Below are positions 4,567 to 6,984 of a stretch of 6,984 bases of DNA, piece after piece (positions within the stretch are counted from its first letter, which is position 1; every line of letters begins with the position of its first letter). The notes beneath the pieces were generated by a model that saw only the letters and a program-made list of their open reading frames with translations, ran no database searches and was not told the DNA's origin. The position numbers and the translations under genes were made by a program. This stretch comes from Gammaproteobacteria bacterium (GTDB lineage: Bacteria; Pseudomonadota; Gammaproteobacteria; Steroidobacterales; Steroidobacteraceae): assembly GCA_003162555.1 (NCBI GenBank), contig PMNQ01000031.1, positions 14,147 through 21,130 of the forward strand, read 5' to 3'.

Positions 4567-6984
4567 GTGAGCAACCATAAATCCGGGGCACCTCCGGTCT
4601 GGATTGACAGGCTCTGCATCGGGCTGGTGATCTACGTGATCGTCTGCGCAGTGTGGATGCTCACAGGCATCGGCGGCGAGCGCGTCAGGCACTACGTCGG
4701 CCTGCTGGCCGATACGCCCGCGAGCCTCACCGCACTGATCGTGACCATCACGGCGACGCGCCGCATGGCGGCTGGCATGACACGCACCGCATGGGCCTGC
4801 CTGTCGATGGCGCTGGCGCTGTACCTGGTCGGCACGACGATCGGCGTCGTATCGTGGCTGCACGGGCGTGATCCGTTCCCGGGCAGTGCCGATTTTTTCT
4901 ACCTGGCTTTCTATCCTTTCTTCATGACGGCTGTCGGGCTGATGATCCGGGCCGCAGCGGTAAAAATCCGCTGGACCCAGTTCCTGCTCGACGCGACCGT
5001 GCTGGTGGCCGGTTTCGGCGCCTTCTTCTGGTTCCTGATCATCAGGCCGGCATCGAGCAGCACCGAGATCGACCTGCTCAAGTACACGCTCAGCCAGGTC
5101 TATATCGCGCTCAATTGCCTGCTGGTGCTCGCGCTTGGCGTGCTGTTGCTGGCCGGCGCCGGCAACCGGAGCCTGCGCAGCGTGCCATTGCTGCTCACGC
5201 TCGGATTCACGACCATGCTGCTCGGCGACGTCATGTGGTCGGTCGCCAAGATCACCGGCCACTACCTGTCGGGCGATCTCCAGGACGTGCTGTACGTCGC
5301 CTGCTACGTGCCGCTGGCCGCGGCGGGCCGCGCACAGATGCGCTTCAGCGAGGCTAGCGCCATCGCTGGTGCTGGTGCTGGTGCTGGCGCGAGCGTATCG
5401 CAGGGCTTTGCGCAGGCGCTGCCGTTCGCCGCGATGCTGGCTGCGCTGGGCGTGCTGGTGTCACTGACGCATGGCGACCTGCGGAGTCCAGCCACGGTCA
5501 TGACGCTGGTGGTGTTCGCGCTCGCGCTGCTGGTCATGGTGCGCCAGGCGCTGGTGCTGCGCGAGGAAGCGTTGACACGTGAACGGCGCGCCGCACGCCT
5601 GGTCGAGGAGCGCTACGCCTCGCTGATCGCGAACGCCTCCGACGTGATCATGACCGTCGGCACCGATGGCACGCTGATGTTCGCATCACCAGCCTGTGAG
5701 CGTACGCTCGGGCTGCGGCCGGATGAAGTCGCCGGCAGGAACCTGCTCGAGGTCTGGGCCGGCGAGGACTCGGATCGGCTGCGGGCTTTCCTCGGCGAAG
5801 TGGCGGGCACATCCGGCGAAGCGGTCGGGCCGGTCGAAATGCGCATCGAACGCGGCCGCGAGCGCTACGTGATTGAGATCGTCGGCAGCAACCTGACCAA
5901 CGATCCGGCCGTACAGGGCCTCGCGCTGAACCTGCGCGATATCACCGAGCGCAAGGCACTCGAGGAACAGCTGCGGCAGCTGGCCTTCCACGATTCACTG
6001 ACCCTGCTCGCCAATCGCAGCCTGTTCCGCGATCGACTGCAGCACTCGCTCACGCTGGCGCAACGCGCCCGTAACCAGATGGCGGTCATGTTCGTCGACC
6101 TCGACAACTTCAAGAGCGTCAACGATTCGCTCGGTCACGATGTCGGCGACCGGCTGCTGCAGGCCGTGGCGCAGCGGCTGGTCAAGTCGACGCGCTTCTC
6201 CGACACGGTCGCGCGTCTGGGCGGCGATGAATTTGCGATCCTGCTCGAAGGTATCGCGACCATTGGCGAAGTGGAATTGCTGGCGGCTGCATTGATTGAG
6301 CATCTCGACCAGCCCTTCAATCTCGGCGGCACGGAGGTGCGCGTCTCTGCCAGCATCGGCGTCGCGTTTTCGACCTATGAGACCAGCGCCGAAGCGCTGC
6401 TGAGCAAGGCAGACATCGCGATGTACCACGCGAAAGCCGCCGGCAAGAATCGTTTCGTCGCGTTCCAGCCGCCGATGCAGGAGCTGCTGCAGGAACGCAC
6501 GCGCCTGGTGGCGGATATCGCCCGGGCTGTCGCCAACGAGGAATTCTTTGTCGAGTATCAGCCGATCGTCGATCTTGGCACCCGCAGCCTGCTCGGAGTC
6601 GAGGCGCTGGTGCGCTGGCGCCACCCCGAACTGGGTGTGCTGATGCCGGAGCGCTTCATCCAGATCGCCGAGGAATGCGGCCAGATCGTCAAGCTCGGCC
6701 GTTGGGTACTGGCGCAGGCCTGCCGCGAGATGCATGCCTGGCGCCGCGTAGTCGCGGGCGGATCGGGACTGCGCGTCGCCGTCAACATATCCGCGCGCCA
6801 CCTCGAGCACGGCGACCTGGCGCAGGACGTCGCATTGGTGCTGAAGGAGTCGGGCCTCGAGCCCGGCAACCTGGTGGTCGAATTGACGGAAAGCACTATC
6901 ATGCACAATACCGAGGCGAACCTCGCCCGCCTGGTGCAGTTGAAATCTCTTGGCGTGCGCCTCGCGATCGACGATTTCGGCACC
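4567..6984 (+). CDS. Membrane-anchored PAS-GGDEF-EAL cyclic-di-GMP protein, C-terminus missing
   Basis: The window contains 806 residues of a signalling protein that makes and/or degrades cyclic di-GMP. About ten hydrophobic segments span residues 16-330. A short charged coil follows to 348, then PAS (about 349-465, ending LRDITERK), GGDEF (about 474-632), and EAL from about 655 to the right edge. The diguanylate cyclase signature is intact: GGDEF at 552-556, VDLDNFKSVNDSLGHD before it, and an inhibitory I-site RFSD at 543-546, five residues ahead. The phosphodiesterase part shows EAL at 679-681 in EALVRW, Asn740 in VNIS, ELTES from 772, and the Asp pair at 802-803. All visible metal-binding residues are therefore present, so both activities are possible. 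The membrane part matches no sensor family I can name. GTG at 4567 is the likely start, with GGCGGA just upstream; an in-frame GTG at 4540 would add nine residues. An Ala-Gly repeat occurs at 267-274. Confidence 0.93.
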   Translation, partial: MSNHKSGAPPVWIDRLCIGLVIYVIVCAVWMLTGIGGERVRHYVGLLADTPASLTALIVTITATRRMAAGMTRTAWACLSMALALYLVGTTIGVVSWLHGRDPFPGSADFFYLAFYPFFMTAVGLMIRAAAVKIRWTQFLLDATVLVAGFGAFFWFLIIRPASSSTEIDLLKYTLSQVYIALNCLLVLALGVLLLAGAGNRSLRSVPLLLTLGFTTMLLGDVMWSVAKITGHYLSGDLQDVLYVACYVPLAAAGRAQMRFSEASAIAGAGAGAGASVSQGFAQALPFAAMLAALGVLVSLTHGDLRSPATVMTLVVFALALLVMVRQALVLREEALTRERRAARLVEERYASLIANASDVIMTVGTDGTLMFASPACERTLGLRPDEVAGRNLLEVWAGEDSDRLRAFLGEVAGTSGEAVGPVEMRIERGRERYVIEIVGSNLTNDPAVQGLALNLRDITERKALEEQLRQLAFHDSLTLLANRSLFRDRLQHSLTLAQRARNQMAVMFVDLDNFKSVNDSLGHDVGDRLLQAVAQRLVKSTRFSDTVARLGGDEFAILLEGIATIGEVELLAAALIEHLDQPFNLGGTEVRVSASIGVAFSTYETSAEALLSKADIAMYHAKAAGKNRFVAFQPPMQELLQERTRLVADIARAVANEEFFVEYQPIVDLGTRSLLGVEALVRWRHPELGVLMPERFIQIAEECGQIVKLGRWVLAQACREMHAWRRVVAGGSGLRVAVNISARHLEHGDLAQDVALVLKESGLEPGNLVVELTESTIMHNTEANLARLVQLKSLGVRLAIDDFGT
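5365..5388 (+). repeat. Hexanucleotide tandem repeat inside the c-di-GMP protein gene
   Basis: Four tandem units of GCTGGY (three GCTGGT and a final GCTGGC) encode alternating Ala-Gly at residues 267-274. They fall in the loop between the eighth and ninth predicted membrane segments. Because the unit is six bases, gain or loss of copies would lengthen or shorten the loop by two residues without breaking the frame. The run is short, and its use as a variable site is only a possibility. Confidence 0.8.

Noticed and set aside
4444..5262. A 272-codon minus-strand open frame opposite the start of the c-di-GMP protein gene
   Set aside because: The translation is dominated by His, Gln, Arg, Asp and Ala, as expected from antisense of a hydrophobic membrane protein. 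The plus strand gives clear membrane segments.
5995..6906. A 303-codon minus-strand open frame opposite the GGDEF-EAL region
   Set aside because: It lies entirely opposite conserved GGDEF and EAL coding sequence and its translation resembles no family; it is a shadow of high-GC coding.

Overview
This is a GC-rich stretch of ordinary-looking bacterial chromosome. The gene content suggests a proteobacterium, probably a gammaproteobacterium of the Xanthomonadales/Nevskiales kind: tandem DUF4242 proteins beside a winged-helix regulator, a secreted M3 peptidase, and a multi-membrane-pass PAS-GGDEF-EAL protein. That placement is inferred from gene content and codon bias; there is no phylogenetic marker in the window. 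I see no tRNA, rRNA, CRISPR array, insertion sequence or integrase.

Layout: (1) positions 1-300, minus strand, hold the N-terminal winged-helix DNA-binding domain of a regulator that runs off the left edge and has no ATG/GTG/TTG start in the expected place. (2) A 141-base divergent intergenic region (307-447) separates it from a plus-strand pair of DUF4242 genes: a 90-residue cytoplasmic protein (448-720) and a 118-residue copy with a signal peptide (792-1148). (3) A perfect 30-bp palindrome (1168-1197) lies where this pair converges on a small minus-strand hypothetical gene (1192-1473), whose stop codon is inside the palindrome. (4) A minus-strand GNAT acetyltransferase gene (1605-2294, start revised) is divergent from (5) a plus-strand secreted zinc oligopeptidase of family M3 (2382-4418) with a consensus TATAAT box upstream. 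(6) From 4567 to the right edge runs a plus-strand membrane-bound c-di-GMP protein: about ten membrane segments, PAS, GGDEF with I-site, and an EAL domain cut off after its DDFGT motif.

How the parts relate: the divergent regulator may control the DUF4242 pair, so the left third could be one small regulated unit with a cytoplasmic and an exported member of the same fold. The remaining genes (acetyltransferase, periplasmic peptide degradation, c-di-GMP signalling) look like independent housekeeping or signalling genes. I found no convincing new multi-gene system. The points most worth a second look are the non-standard start of the regulator, the paired cytoplasmic/exported DUF4242 proteins, the long perfect palindrome between convergent genes, and a hexanucleotide repeat inside the c-di-GMP protein gene.
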